DNA of 64,000 nt from Mycobacterium kansasii ATCC 12478 (GTDB lineage Bacteria > Actinomycetota > Actinomycetes > Mycobacteriales > Mycobacteriaceae). Location of the stretch: positions 5,704,001 to 5,768,000 of the forward strand of contig NC_022663.1 of NCBI RefSeq assembly GCF_000157895.3. The letters run 5' to 3'. The position numbers were made by a program, and so were the translations under genes. Positions within the stretch are counted from its first letter, which is position 1, and each line of letters opens with the position of its first letter. The notes under the pieces are model-generated. The model ran no database searches. It worked only from the letters and a program-made list of their open reading frames with translations, and was not told the origin of the DNA. Below, one piece after another: positions 7,837 through 16,356 of this stretch.

Positions 7837-8215
7837 CTCGGGCGGCGCACGGCATTCGGCGGTAAGCGGCGAAATCGAGCCCGAAGTCGACGGCCGAATT
7901 CTGTTCAATCTCTTTGGAACGTTTAAGAAATCGAGATCGAGGTCAGGACTTTCGGCATAGCATCCCAAGCCAAACTGTGCCGAATCAGCGGAGGCTGGGA
8001 TGTCGTATGTTTGCTGATCGGCCAGGCGGGCTGGGGACCGGCGGTACGGGTGGGACTGGCACGACCCAGAACGGAGGCGATGGCGCCGACGGCGGCATCG
8101 GTGCTGACGGCCTGTCTGGCCAACCGGGTTAAACCACGGTCGGCCGGCGATGTGCATCCGGCGGTGGGCTCACCCTACGCGGGCCGGCTCGTACCTTGGG
8201 GCGACCTAATACGGT
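7837..8215. other. Gene-poor interval with a PE_PGRS remnant
   Basis: The 379-base interval between the aldo/keto reductase and the thioesterase holds no intact gene. Its only recognisable content is the PGRS-like fragment at 8025-8132. I see no tRNA, insertion sequence or clear terminator in it. Confidence 0.7.
8025..8132 (+). pseudogene. PE_PGRS C-terminal relic
   Basis: In one frame the DNA reads GGLGTGGTGGTGTTQ, then NGGDGADGGIGADGLSGQPG followed by TAA. This Gly-Gly-X composition is diagnostic of the PGRS domain. No PE domain or upstream repeats remain. M. tuberculosis carries PE_PGRS45 (Rv2615c) in this place and orientation relative to thrS, so this is best read as the tail of that locus after deletion and replacement by the reductase and thioesterase genes. 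Confidence 0.68.
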
Positions 8216-8845
8216 GTGGTGGTGGCAGGTCACCATCAACGACACCCGGGCGGCGGATTCAATCCCCCCGAACCGACCACCAAGGGTGGGCCCGACTACG
8301 GCCGGTTCATCGACGCGGTGCGCAGGCTGCAAGACCATGCCCGGGCCGCCGACGCCCCCGACGACGTGATCACGGAGGCCGCCGACCTGCTGGAGAGGGT
8401 GTCGGCGCTGCTGACGCCGTTCGACGCCGACGAATGGCACTCGCCGTCGGGCCGGCGGATGGACCTGTTCGTGCGCGGCAATATCCTGACGGTGCCGATG
8501 TCGGCGCGTAAGACAGATGACGGCCGGATCCACGGCTGGGCCCGATTCGCCCGATTTCACCTCGGCCGCAACGGCGCCGTGCACGGCGGGGCGCTCGGGT
8601 TGCTTTTCGACACGGTCCTGGGTTTGACGGCATCGGTGCTCACCGGCAGCACCCGGCAGCGCACGGCCTACCTGACGATCAACTACCGCAATATCGTGCC
8701 CATCGAAAAAAAGCTGCAGGTCGACGCGGGAGTCGACCGTGTCGACGGCCGCAAGATCTTCGTCTCCGGCCGGTTGACCGACGGCGACACCTTGCTGACC
8801 GAGGCCGACGCGTTGTTCGTGCGGCTCAAACCTGGGCAGCCTTAG
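8216..8845 (+). CDS. PaaI/4HBT-family hotdog thioesterase
   Basis: 209 residues. The C-terminal half (about 95-205) is a hotdog fold: the core RNGAVHGGALGLLFDTVLGL matches the HGG..A...D motif of PaaI-type acyl-CoA thioesterases, followed by TAYLTINYRNIVPI and VSGRLTDGDTLLTEADALF. The N-terminal 90 residues are helical, ending SPSGRRMDLFVRGNI. The start is one of three consecutive GTG codons at 8216. It converges with the MmgE/PrpD gene, their stop codons overlapping by 4 bases. Substrate unknown. Confidence 0.83.
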   Translation: MVVAGHHQRHPGGGFNPPEPTTKGGPDYGRFIDAVRRLQDHARAADAPDDVITEAADLLERVSALLTPFDADEWHSPSGRRMDLFVRGNILTVPMSARKTDDGRIHGWARFARFHLGRNGAVHGGALGLLFDTVLGLTASVLTGSTRQRTAYLTINYRNIVPIEKKLQVDAGVDRVDGRKIFVSGRLTDGDTLLTEADALFVRLKPGQP

Positions 8846-10449
8846 TTCCCAGCAGGAGTTCCCAGCAGGCGCCACAAGCCGGCGGCGTCGGAGTCGATCG
8901 CCTCGACGAGGTTCTCGGTGCCCCGCGAGCCCCACACCGCCGGTCCACAAGCGGAGAGTTTCTCGCGGCTGACCACATCCGGACCGGTTCTCATATTCCC
9001 GGCCCCGCCGTGCGGAACATCGCGTTCGGCCACCAGCTCGCGGCCGTCGCGCAACCTCACCCGCACTCGCGCCGGGAACGTCATGGTGAACGCGTCGAGT
9101 GCCGCCGGCGCCCAGGGCTGTCCTGTCGCGGCGCGGCCGGCGGCACCGATCCCGCCCTCTCGCAGGGCGCGCAGCAGAGCCATGCCGTCGCCGACGCCGA
9201 CGCGAATGCCCTTGTGCCCGCGGCGAGTTCGTCGAACCGCGGCGAGCAGCCGGCGGGTTGGCGTACCGGCCGTGATCGTGCGCACCGGAAGCAGCGGCGC
9301 CATCGCCTCAGCCGTGCGCAGGGTGAGGGACCAGTCGTGGCGCAACGACACTCGGTCGGCCACCGTGGCGAGCTCGCGGTGGTGGGTGGTCAGCCACTCC
9401 TCGTTGACCTCGACGGGCGTGAGCCGGCCGGCGACGAGCGTCACCGCGACGGTCCACGGGATCGAGAAGTTGATGGTCACCGGCGTGGGCATGCGGACGG
9501 CCGCGTACCTCTGCGACATGGCGTCCATTCCGCACGTCAGCACGCCAGCCTCGACGACCACCGACGCGACGTCGGCGGCCGGCGGCGGCCCCAGTTCAAG
9601 CAGCGCATCGACGGTCGTATCAACATAGGCGCAGCCCGGGTAGCGCTTGATGCTCATCGTCCGGGTCGCCCATCCGGAGCCGAGTCCGCCGAGAAGCGCG
9701 GACAGCGGCGCATAGCAGAACGCATCGAAGAAGCCCTGCGGATGGTCCAGGGCATCCAGTGGACCGGTGACGCCGCGGGCGGCGAGTCGGGCGCCCCGGA
9801 TCCCGGCCAGAGTCGGCTCGGCCGCCGTCAGCAACTTCGAGTCGGGCGCCATGAACCCCGGCACGGTGGCGCGCGGAGCTTGGTAAACGGCAAGGGCCAG
9901 GGCATGTGCCAGCCGGCCGGTGTCCAGCCCGAGCAGGAGTCCTGCGGCGACGGCCGATCCGGCGGCGTGCACGAACGACCACAGCTGGCCATTGAGCGGT
10001 CCGAGCAGGCAGGCGCCGCCCAACCGGGCCTCGAGTTCGTTAGCCGCAACCTGGGCGGTGAGTTGCTCGGCCGCCGAGGCGCCGGTCTCGGCGGCCAGCA
10101 ATACCGGCACCAGCACGGCGGAGTGGCCGGCGTGAGCGAAGCACACATAGTCGTCGAAATCGAGCGCGATCGACAACGCGGCCGCCGCATACAGGGCATC
10201 GTCGAAGGCAACCGAGCGGGGCAGTCCCGGCACCAAAACCGGGCCCTCGCCGGCCCAGGTTTCGACGCCCGCGAGCACCCGCTGGGACGCGACGTCGCCG
10301 GTCGAAGCGGCCATGGCCGCAAACACGGATCGGCGCTGGGCGCGGCAAAGGTCGACCACCGGGTCCGGGACATCCTCGAGACGAAGGTCGGCGGCCCAGC
10401 CCGCCAACCGTTCGATGGTCGTCACCACGGTCGCACGGTAGGCGCGCAT
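8842..10449 (-). CDS. MmgE/PrpD family protein
   Basis: 535-residue protein of the family that includes 2-methylcitrate dehydratase and cis-aconitate decarboxylase. Family signatures are LDFDDYVCFAHAGHSAVLVP (about residue 105) and SIKRYPGCAYVDTTVDALLE. A glycine-rich KGIRVG segment and a C-terminal RDGRELVAERDVPHGG also fit. The ATG at 10449 was preferred over upstream in-frame starts, which would run into the thrS leader. No propionate catabolism genes are nearby, so the substrate is uncertain. Absent from this place in M. tuberculosis. Confidence 0.82.
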   Translation of the reverse strand: MRAYRATVVTTIERLAGWAADLRLEDVPDPVVDLCRAQRRSVFAAMAASTGDVASQRVLAGVETWAGEGPVLVPGLPRSVAFDDALYAAAALSIALDFDDYVCFAHAGHSAVLVPVLLAAETGASAAEQLTAQVAANELEARLGGACLLGPLNGQLWSFVHAAGSAVAAGLLLGLDTGRLAHALALAVYQAPRATVPGFMAPDSKLLTAAEPTLAGIRGARLAARGVTGPLDALDHPQGFFDAFCYAPLSALLGGLGSGWATRTMSIKRYPGCAYVDTTVDALLELGPPPAADVASVVVEAGVLTCGMDAMSQRYAAVRMPTPVTINFSIPWTVAVTLVAGRLTPVEVNEEWLTTHHRELATVADRVSLRHDWSLTLRTAEAMAPLLPVRTITAGTPTRRLLAAVRRTRRGHKGIRVGVGDGMALLRALREGGIGAAGRAATGQPWAPAALDAFTMTFPARVRVRLRDGRELVAERDVPHGGAGNMRTGPDVVSREKLSACGPAVWGSRGTENLVEAIDSDAAGLWRLLGTPAGN

Positions 10450-10568
10450 CGACTGATGGGTCAATCGAGGTGGCGGATCGGCTTGGGCTGGTAGTCGGGC
10501 GCACCGATAGCATGGTCGCGATCGTCCTGACACGCATCGAACATGTCCAAGCCTTGGAGACCAACCCG

Positions 10569-12662
10569 ATGAGCGCCCCCGCACACCCCGTCCCCGGAGC
10601 CGACGACGGCGGCGACGCGCGGTCGTCCCGGCCGGGACACGTGATCCGGGTTCCGGCCGGGACCGCCGCGGCCGCCGCGGTCAGCGAGGCGGGGTTGCCC
10701 AGGCGCGGCACGCCCGACGCGATCGTGGTGGTGCGCGACGGCGAGGGCAAGCTGCGCGACCTGAGCTGGGTGCCCGATGCCGATGTCGAGGTCATACCGG
10801 TGCCGGCCAATACCGACGACGGCCGCAGTGTCATCCGGCATTCGACCGCCCACGTCCTGGCCCAGGCCGTGCAGGAGCTGTTCCCGCACGCCAAACTGGG
10901 CATCGGCCCGCCCATCACCGACGGCTTCTATTACGACTTCGACGTGGCCGAGCCGTTCACTCCGGAGGACCTGGCGGCGCTGGAGAAGCGGATGCGTCAG
11001 ATCGTCAAGGAGGGGCAGCTATTTGACCGGCGGGTCTATGAGTCCAAGGACCAGGCCCGCGCCGAGCTGGCCAACGAGCCCTACAAGCTCGAACTCGTCG
11101 ACGACAAATCCGGCGACCCAGACGTCATGGAGGTAGGTGGCGACGAACTCACCGCCTACGACAACCTCAATCCCCGTACCCGGCAACGGGTCTGGGGCGA
11201 CCTGTGCCGAGGGCCGCACATCCCGACCACCAAACACATCCCGGCCTTCAAGCTGACCAGGAGCTCGGCGGCCTACTGGCGCGGTGACCAGAGAAACGCC
11301 AGCCTGCAACGGATTTACGGCACCGCGTGGGAGTCGCAGGAGGCGCTCGACCGCCATCTGGAACTCATCGAAGAGGCGCAGCGCCGCGATCACCGCAAGC
11401 TCGGCGTCGAGCTGGACCTGTTCAGCTTCCCCGATGAAATCGGTTCCGGCCTAGCCGTTTTCCACCCTAAGGGCGGGATCGTGCGCCGCGAACTGGAGGA
11501 CTACTCGCGGCGCAAGCACACCGAGGCCGGCTACCAATTCGTCAACAGCCCGCACATCACCAAGGCCCAGCTGTTCCACACCTCCGGACACCTGGACTGG
11601 TACGCCGACGGCATGTTCCCGCCGATGCATATCGACGCGGAACACAACGCGGACGGCTCGGTGCGCAAACCCGGCCAGGACTACTACCTCAAGCCGATGA
11701 ACTGCCCGATGCACTGCCTGATCTTCCGGGCTCGTGGGCGGTCCTATCGCGAATTGCCGTTGCGGCTCTTCGAGTTCGGCACGGTCTATCGCTACGAGAA
11801 GTCCGGCGTGGTGCACGGGTTGACCAGGGTGCGCGGGCTGACCATGGACGACGCGCACATCTTCTCCACCCGCGACCAGATGCGCGACGAGCTGCGCTCG
11901 CTGCTGCGGTTCATCCTCGACCTGCTCGGCGACTACGGTCTGACCGACTTCTATCTCGAGCTGTCCACCAAGGACCCGGACAAGTTCGTCGGATCCGACG
12001 AGGTCTGGGAGGAAGCCACCAACGTGCTGGCCGAGGTGGGCGCCGAATCCGGCCTGGATTTGGTGCCGGATCCCGGCGGCGCCGCGTTCTACGGACCCAA
12101 GATCTCGGTGCAGGTCAAAGACGCGCTGGGCCGTACCTGGCAGATGTCGACCATCCAGCTGGACTTCAACTTTCCGGAGCGCTTCGAGCTGGATTACACG
12201 GCAGCCGACGGGACCCGGCAGCGTCCGGTCATGATTCACCGCGCGCTGTTCGGGTCCATCGAGCGGTTCTTCGGGATCCTCACCGAGCACTACGCGGGGG
12301 CGTTCCCGGCGTGGCTGGCGCCGGTTCAGGTGGTCGGCATCCCGGTCGCCGACGAGCACGTGCCATACCTGGAAGAGGTTGCGGCACAGCTGAAGTCGTA
12401 CGGCGTACGGGTCGAGGTGGACGGCAGCGACGACCGGATGGCCAAGAAGATCGTGCACCACACCAACCAGAAGGTGCCGTTCATGCTGCTGGCCGGTGAC
12501 CGCGACGTGCAGGCCGGGGCGGTCAGCTTCCGGTTCGGTGATCGCACCCAGCTCAACGGCGTGCCGCGGGACGCGGCGGTGGCGGCGATCGTGGAGTGGC
12601 TCGCGACTCGCGAAAACACTGCTCCGACGGCTGGACTGGTGAAAGTGGGCAGCGGTGGGTGA
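10569..12662 (+). CDS. thrS: Threonyl-tRNA synthetase
   Basis: 697-residue class II synthetase (Rv2614c is 692 aa). Order: N-terminal TGS domain (VIRVPAGTAAAAAVSEAGLP onwards), the editing/SAD domain with RHSTAHVLAQAV, then the catalytic core. The core contains KPMNCPMHCLIFR with the zinc-ligand Cys, motif 2 (FGTVYRYEKSGVVHGLTRVR) and motif 3 near HRALFGSIERFFGIL. The C-terminal anticodon domain is VQVVGIPVADEHVPYLEE onwards. The ATG at 10569 matches the family start; an in-frame ATG at 10512 is less likely. No T-box-like leader is apparent. The stop overlaps the next GTG. Confidence 0.97.
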   Translation: MSAPAHPVPGADDGGDARSSRPGHVIRVPAGTAAAAAVSEAGLPRRGTPDAIVVVRDGEGKLRDLSWVPDADVEVIPVPANTDDGRSVIRHSTAHVLAQAVQELFPHAKLGIGPPITDGFYYDFDVAEPFTPEDLAALEKRMRQIVKEGQLFDRRVYESKDQARAELANEPYKLELVDDKSGDPDVMEVGGDELTAYDNLNPRTRQRVWGDLCRGPHIPTTKHIPAFKLTRSSAAYWRGDQRNASLQRIYGTAWESQEALDRHLELIEEAQRRDHRKLGVELDLFSFPDEIGSGLAVFHPKGGIVRRELEDYSRRKHTEAGYQFVNSPHITKAQLFHTSGHLDWYADGMFPPMHIDAEHNADGSVRKPGQDYYLKPMNCPMHCLIFRARGRSYRELPLRLFEFGTVYRYEKSGVVHGLTRVRGLTMDDAHIFSTRDQMRDELRSLLRFILDLLGDYGLTDFYLELSTKDPDKFVGSDEVWEEATNVLAEVGAESGLDLVPDPGGAAFYGPKISVQVKDALGRTWQMSTIQLDFNFPERFELDYTAADGTRQRPVMIHRALFGSIERFFGILTEHYAGAFPAWLAPVQVVGIPVADEHVPYLEEVAAQLKSYGVRVEVDGSDDRMAKKIVHHTNQKVPFMLLAGDRDVQAGAVSFRFGDRTQLNGVPRDAAVAAIVEWLATRENTAPTAGLVKVGSGG

Positions 12663-13227
12663 CGAGCAGTACGCTGACCGCGAGGACAGCACCATCTTGG
12701 ATCGAGGCGTCGGCCAGCGCGACCACCTGGAGCGGCTGTGGACGCCCTACCGGATGAACTACCTCGCCGAAGCGCCGATGAAGCGCCCCGAGTCGGAGCG
12801 CTCGCAGCCGTTCACCGAAATCCCGCTGCTGTCCGACGAGGAAGGCCTGGTGGTGGCCCGCGGCGAACTCGTCTACGCCGTGCTCAACCTCTATCCGTAC
12901 AACCCGGGGCACCTGATGGTGGTGCCCTACCGTCGGGTTTCAGAGCTCGAGGACCTGACCGAGCGGGAGAGCGCGGAGCTGATGGCGTTCACCCAGAAGG
13001 CGATTCGAGTCATCAAGACGGTGTCACGGCCGCACGGCTTCAACGTCGGCCTGAACCTGGGCACCTCGGCGGGCGGATCGCTGGCCGAGCATCTGCACGT
13101 GCACGTGGTACCGCGATGGGGCGGCGACGCGAACTTCATCACGATCATCGGCGGCTCCAAGGTGATTCCGCAGTTGCTGCGCGACACCCGCCGGTTGTTG
13201 GCCACCGAATGGGCCAGGCAACGGTGA
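12655..13227 (+). CDS. HIT-family Ap4A phosphorylase, Rv2613c-like
   Basis: 190-residue HIT protein. The active-site triad is EHLHVHVVPRW (H-x-H-x-H). Other family segments are VLNLYPYNPGHLMVVPYR and GFNVGLNLGTSAGGS. M. tuberculosis Rv2613c (195 aa) was shown biochemically to be a diadenosine tetraphosphate phosphorylase, so the same activity is expected here. The GTG start overlaps the thrS end. Its TGA at 13225 forms a GTGA with the first MIRU unit, so translation could pass into the repeat array and then pgsA1. Confidence 0.92.
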   Translation: MGDEQYADREDSTILDRGVGQRDHLERLWTPYRMNYLAEAPMKRPESERSQPFTEIPLLSDEEGLVVARGELVYAVLNLYPYNPGHLMVVPYRRVSELEDLTERESAELMAFTQKAIRVIKTVSRPHGFNVGLNLGTSAGGSLAEHLHVHVVPRWGGDANFITIIGGSKVIPQLLRDTRRLLATEWARQR

Positions 13228-13542
13228 GTTGCGGCGGCGACGATGCAGAGCGCAGCGATGAGGAGGAGCGGCGCGCATGAGTTGCGGCGGCGACGATGCA
13301 GAGCGCAGCGATGAGGAGGAGCGGCGCGCATGAGTTGCGGCGGCGACGATGCAGAGCGCAGCGATGAGGAGGAGCGGCGCGCATGAGTTGCGGCGGCGAC
13401 GATGCAGAGCGCAGCGATGAGGAGGAGCGGCGCGCATGAGTTGCGGCGGCGACGATGCAGAGCGCAGCGATGAGGAGGAGCGGCGCGCATGAGTTGCGGC
13501 GGCGACGATGCAGAGCGCAGCGATGAGGAGGAGCGGCGCGCA
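13225..13542 (+). repeat. MIRU-type tandem array, six 53-bp units
   Basis: Six apparently identical 53-bp units start at 13225, 13278, 13331, 13384, 13437 and 13490. Each has the MIRU core GCAGAGCGCAGCGATGAGGA. Each unit encodes an 18-residue peptide, MSCGGDDAERSDEEERRA, whose TGA overlaps the ATG of the next unit (ATGA). The first starts with GTG overlapping the HIT-gene stop, and the last delivers the GAGGAG ribosome binding site and ATG of pgsA1. The array is therefore an uninterrupted chain of coupled starts and stops between two operon genes. As a tandem repeat it should vary in copy number between strains. Confidence 0.93.
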
Positions 13543-14240
13543 TGAGTAAGGTGCCGTTCCTGTCCCGGGCGGCCTTTGCGCGGATCACCGATCCGCTGGC
13601 CCGGGCGCTGCTGCGGATCGGCCTGACGCCCGATGCCGTCACCATCATCGGGACCACGGCTTCGGTGGCCGGGGCGCTGGTGCTTTTCCCGATGGGCAAG
13701 CTGTTTCCCGGTGCGTGTGTGGTCTGGTTCTTCGTGCTTTTCGACATGTTGGACGGGGCCATGGCCCGGCAACGCGGCGGTGGCACCAGGTTCGGCGCGG
13801 TGTTGGATGCCGCCTGCGACCGCATCAGTGACGGCGCGGTGTTCAGCGGTCTGCTGTGGTGGATCGCGTTCGGCATGCGCGACCGGCTGCTGGTGGTGGC
13901 GACGCTGACCTGTCTGGTCACCTCGCAGGTGATCTCCTACATCAAGGCGCGGGCCGAAGCCAGCGGCCTGCGCGGCGACGGCGGCATCATCGAACGCCCG
14001 GAGCGGTTGATCATCGTGCTCGTCGGTGCGGGCGTATCGGACTTTCCGTTCATCGCGTGGCCGCCGGCGTTGCCGGTGGCCATGTGGGTGCTGGCCGTGG
14101 CCAGCGTGATCACGCTGGGGCAGCGGTTGCACACGGTGTGGACCTCGCCGGGGGCCACCGATCGCATACCGGCGACGGGCGGTAGGACCGAAACGCAAGG
14201 CCACCCGGAACCGGGCAACCCCGGAAAGACGCAGCAGTGA
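13542..14240 (+). CDS. pgsA1: Phosphatidylinositol phosphate synthase PgsA1
   Basis: 232-residue membrane CDP-alcohol phosphatidyltransferase that joins CDP-diacylglycerol and inositol 1-phosphate, the first step of phosphatidylinositol and PIM synthesis. The catalytic signature D-x2-DG-x2-AR-x8-G-x3-D-x3-D is present as DMLDGAMARQRGGG and GAVLDAACDRISD. About six hydrophobic helices follow. The start is the ATG created by the last MIRU unit, with GAGGAG 12 bases upstream. The stop overlaps patA (ATGA-type). Confidence 0.96.
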   Translation: MSKVPFLSRAAFARITDPLARALLRIGLTPDAVTIIGTTASVAGALVLFPMGKLFPGACVVWFFVLFDMLDGAMARQRGGGTRFGAVLDAACDRISDGAVFSGLLWWIAFGMRDRLLVVATLTCLVTSQVISYIKARAEASGLRGDGGIIERPERLIIVLVGAGVSDFPFIAWPPALPVAMWVLAVASVITLGQRLHTVWTSPGATDRIPATGGRTETQGHPEPGNPGKTQQ

Positions 14241-15187
14241 CCACCACCCCGGCCGGCCTGCAATTCCGCGGGAGCCCGCGTCGCCTGCTGACCGGTCATG
14301 CGACCGACTGGGCCTACGCCGCGGGCTGGCGGGTCGTGCGCGCGATGCCGGAGTTCGCCGCTCGCAATGTGTTCGACGCCGGGGCGCATTACGCGGCCCG
14401 CCGTGGTGGGCCCGAGCAACTGCGCAAGAACCTGGCCCGGGTCATCGGCGTTCGACCCGCCGACGTCCCGGACAGCTTGATGCGTGCCTCGCTGGAGTCC
14501 TATGCCCGCTACTGGCGCGAGGCGTTCCGGTTGCCGACGATGAACCACCGCAAGGTGGCTCGACAGATCGACAACTCGTTCCGGGGCCTCGACCATCTGG
14601 ATGCCGCGCTGGCCGCGGGCCGCGGTGTTGTGCTCGCATTGCCGCACAGCGGAAACTGGGACATGGCCGGCATGTGGCTGGCGCAGACGCATGGCACTTT
14701 CACCACCGTCGCGGAACGACTCAAACCCGAGTCGTTGTATCGGCGTTTTATCGAGTATCGGGAACGCCTGGGCTTCGAGGTGCTCCCGCTGTCCGGCGGC
14801 GGCAAACCGCCGTTCGAGGTGTTGTGCGAGCGGCTGCGGGCCAACCGGGTGGTCTGCCTGATGGCCGAGCGCGACCTGACCCGCAGCGGTGTCGAGGTCA
14901 ACTTTTTCGGCGAACCCACCCGGATGCCCGCGGGGCCGGCCAAGCTGGCCATCGAAACCGGAGCGGCGTTGCTGCCGGCGCACTGCTGGTTCGAACGCAA
15001 TGGCTGGGGTTTTCGGGTGTATCCGGCGCTGGACTGCACCAGCGGGGACGTCGGCGCCATCATCCAGGCGTTGGCTGACCGGTTCGCGGCCAACATCGCC
15101 GAGCACCCCGCCGACTGGCACATGCTGCAGCCGCAATGGCTGGCTGATCTGTCCGACGCCCGGCGGGCCCGACTGAGGCACAATTGA
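14237..15187 (+). CDS. patA: PIM acyltransferase PatA
   Basis: 316-residue membrane-associated acyltransferase that acylates the mannose of PIM (Rv2611c). Active-site His and Asp are in PHSGNWDMAG (H-x4-D), and the conserved Glu lies in MAERDLTRSGVEVNFFGEP. It follows pgsA1 with a 4-base overlap and precedes pimA, the standard mycobacterial order. A GTG start at 14237 was used. Confidence 0.95.
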   Translation: MTTTPAGLQFRGSPRRLLTGHATDWAYAAGWRVVRAMPEFAARNVFDAGAHYAARRGGPEQLRKNLARVIGVRPADVPDSLMRASLESYARYWREAFRLPTMNHRKVARQIDNSFRGLDHLDAALAAGRGVVLALPHSGNWDMAGMWLAQTHGTFTTVAERLKPESLYRRFIEYRERLGFEVLPLSGGGKPPFEVLCERLRANRVVCLMAERDLTRSGVEVNFFGEPTRMPAGPAKLAIETGAALLPAHCWFERNGWGFRVYPALDCTSGDVGAIIQALADRFAANIAEHPADWHMLQPQWLADLSDARRARLRHN

Positions 15188-15210
15188 GGCCCAATTGAGG
15201 CCCACTTGAG
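15181..15210 (+). repeat. Short 11-bp direct repeats between patA and pimA
   Basis: AATTGAGGCCC occurs twice in tandem, followed by a degenerate third copy (ACTTGAGG), covering the end of patA and the spacer before pimA. Probably replication slippage. The third copy lies close to the pimA ribosome binding site (GAGGAAAGCCTG). Confidence 0.7.
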
Positions 15211-15219
15211 GAAAGCCTG

Positions 15220-16356
15220 ATGCGCATCGGGATGGTCTGTCCATACTCGTTCGACGTGGCGGGCGGCGTGCAGTCGCACGTGTTGCAGCTCGCCGAGGTG
15301 ATGCGCGCCCGCGGGCACGAGGTCAGCGTGCTCGCGCCGGCATCACCGCATGCCGCGCTGCCCGACTATGTCGTCTCCGGTGGCAAGGCGGTGCCGATTC
15401 CCTACAACGGGTCGGTGGCGCGGCTCCGCTTCGGCCCGGCAACCCACCGCAAGGTCAAGAAGTGGCTGTCCGAAGGCGATTTCGACGTCCTGCACCTGCA
15501 CGAGCCCAACGCGCCGAGCCTGTCGATGCTGGCCCTGAACATCGCCGAAGGCCCGATCGTGGCGACGTTTCACACGTCGACCACCAAGTCGCTGACCCTG
15601 ACGGTGTTCCAGGGCATCCTGCGGCCGATGCACGAGAAGATCGTCGGCCGGATCGCGGTGTCGGATCTGGCCCGGCGCTGGCAGATGGAGGCGCTGGGCT
15701 CGGACGCGGTGGAGATCCCCAACGGCGTGGACGTGGCTTACTTCGCCACGGCGTCGCCGCTGGACGGATATCCGCGGCCGGGCAAGACGGTGCTGTTCCT
15801 GGGCCGCTACGACGAGCCGCGCAAAGGCATGGCCGTCCTGCTGGCCGCGTTGCCTGCCGTGCTGCAGCGTTTCCCGGAGGTGCAGCTGTTGATCGTCGGC
15901 CGCGGCGACGAGGACCAGTTGCGCAGCCAGGCAGGTCGGTTGGCCGAACACATGCGCTTCCTGGGTCAGGTCGACGACGCCGGTAAGGCCTCGGCGATGC
16001 GCGGCGCCGACGTGTACTGCGCCCCCAACACCGGCGGCGAGAGTTTCGGCATCGTCCTGGTCGAGGCGATGGCCGCCGGAACCCCGGTGGTGGCCAGCGA
16101 TCTGGACGCCTTCCGGCGCGTGCTACGAGACGGCGAGTTGGGATGTCTGGTCCCGGTCGGACCCCCGGATTCACAGGCCGCCGCGCTGGCCGGTGCGCTG
16201 ATCCGGGTGCTCGACGACGACGCGCTGCGTCGCCGGTATGTCGCCGCCGGGGCCGACGCGGTTCGTCGTTACGACTGGTCGGTGGTGGCCAGCCAGATCA
16301 TGCGGGTATACGAGACGGTCGCCGGGTCGGGCGTCAAGGTGCAGGTAGCCAGCTGA
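15220..16356 (+). CDS. pimA: Phosphatidylinositol mannosyltransferase PimA
   Basis: 378-residue GT4 (GT-B fold) enzyme that transfers mannose from GDP-mannose to phosphatidylinositol. N-terminal acceptor loop GGVQSHVLQLAEVMRARGHE; membrane-binding basic region RFGPATHRKVKKWL; C-terminal donor site with the E-x7-E motif in GGESFGIVLVEAMAAGTPV. Length equals Rv2610c. Fourth gene of the coupled PIM run; its TGA shares a base with the next ATG. Confidence 0.97.
   Translation: MRIGMVCPYSFDVAGGVQSHVLQLAEVMRARGHEVSVLAPASPHAALPDYVVSGGKAVPIPYNGSVARLRFGPATHRKVKKWLSEGDFDVLHLHEPNAPSLSMLALNIAEGPIVATFHTSTTKSLTLTVFQGILRPMHEKIVGRIAVSDLARRWQMEALGSDAVEIPNGVDVAYFATASPLDGYPRPGKTVLFLGRYDEPRKGMAVLLAALPAVLQRFPEVQLLIVGRGDEDQLRSQAGRLAEHMRFLGQVDDAGKASAMRGADVYCAPNTGGESFGIVLVEAMAAGTPVVASDLDAFRRVLRDGELGCLVPVGPPDSQAAALAGALIRVLDDDALRRRYVAAGADAVRRYDWSVVASQIMRVYETVAGSGVKVQVAS

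Noticed and set aside
10450..10568. T-box riboswitch upstream of thrS
   Set aside because: No T-box consensus or stem structure could be seen, and the leader is short.
13225..13542. CRISPR array
   Set aside because: Units are contiguous with no spacers and contain the known MIRU core; no cas genes.
13230..14204. Minus-strand repetitive Arg/His-rich frame through the MIRU array
   Set aside because: It arises from reading the 53-bp repeat in reverse and continues opposite pgsA1; the sense strand explains the repeat better.
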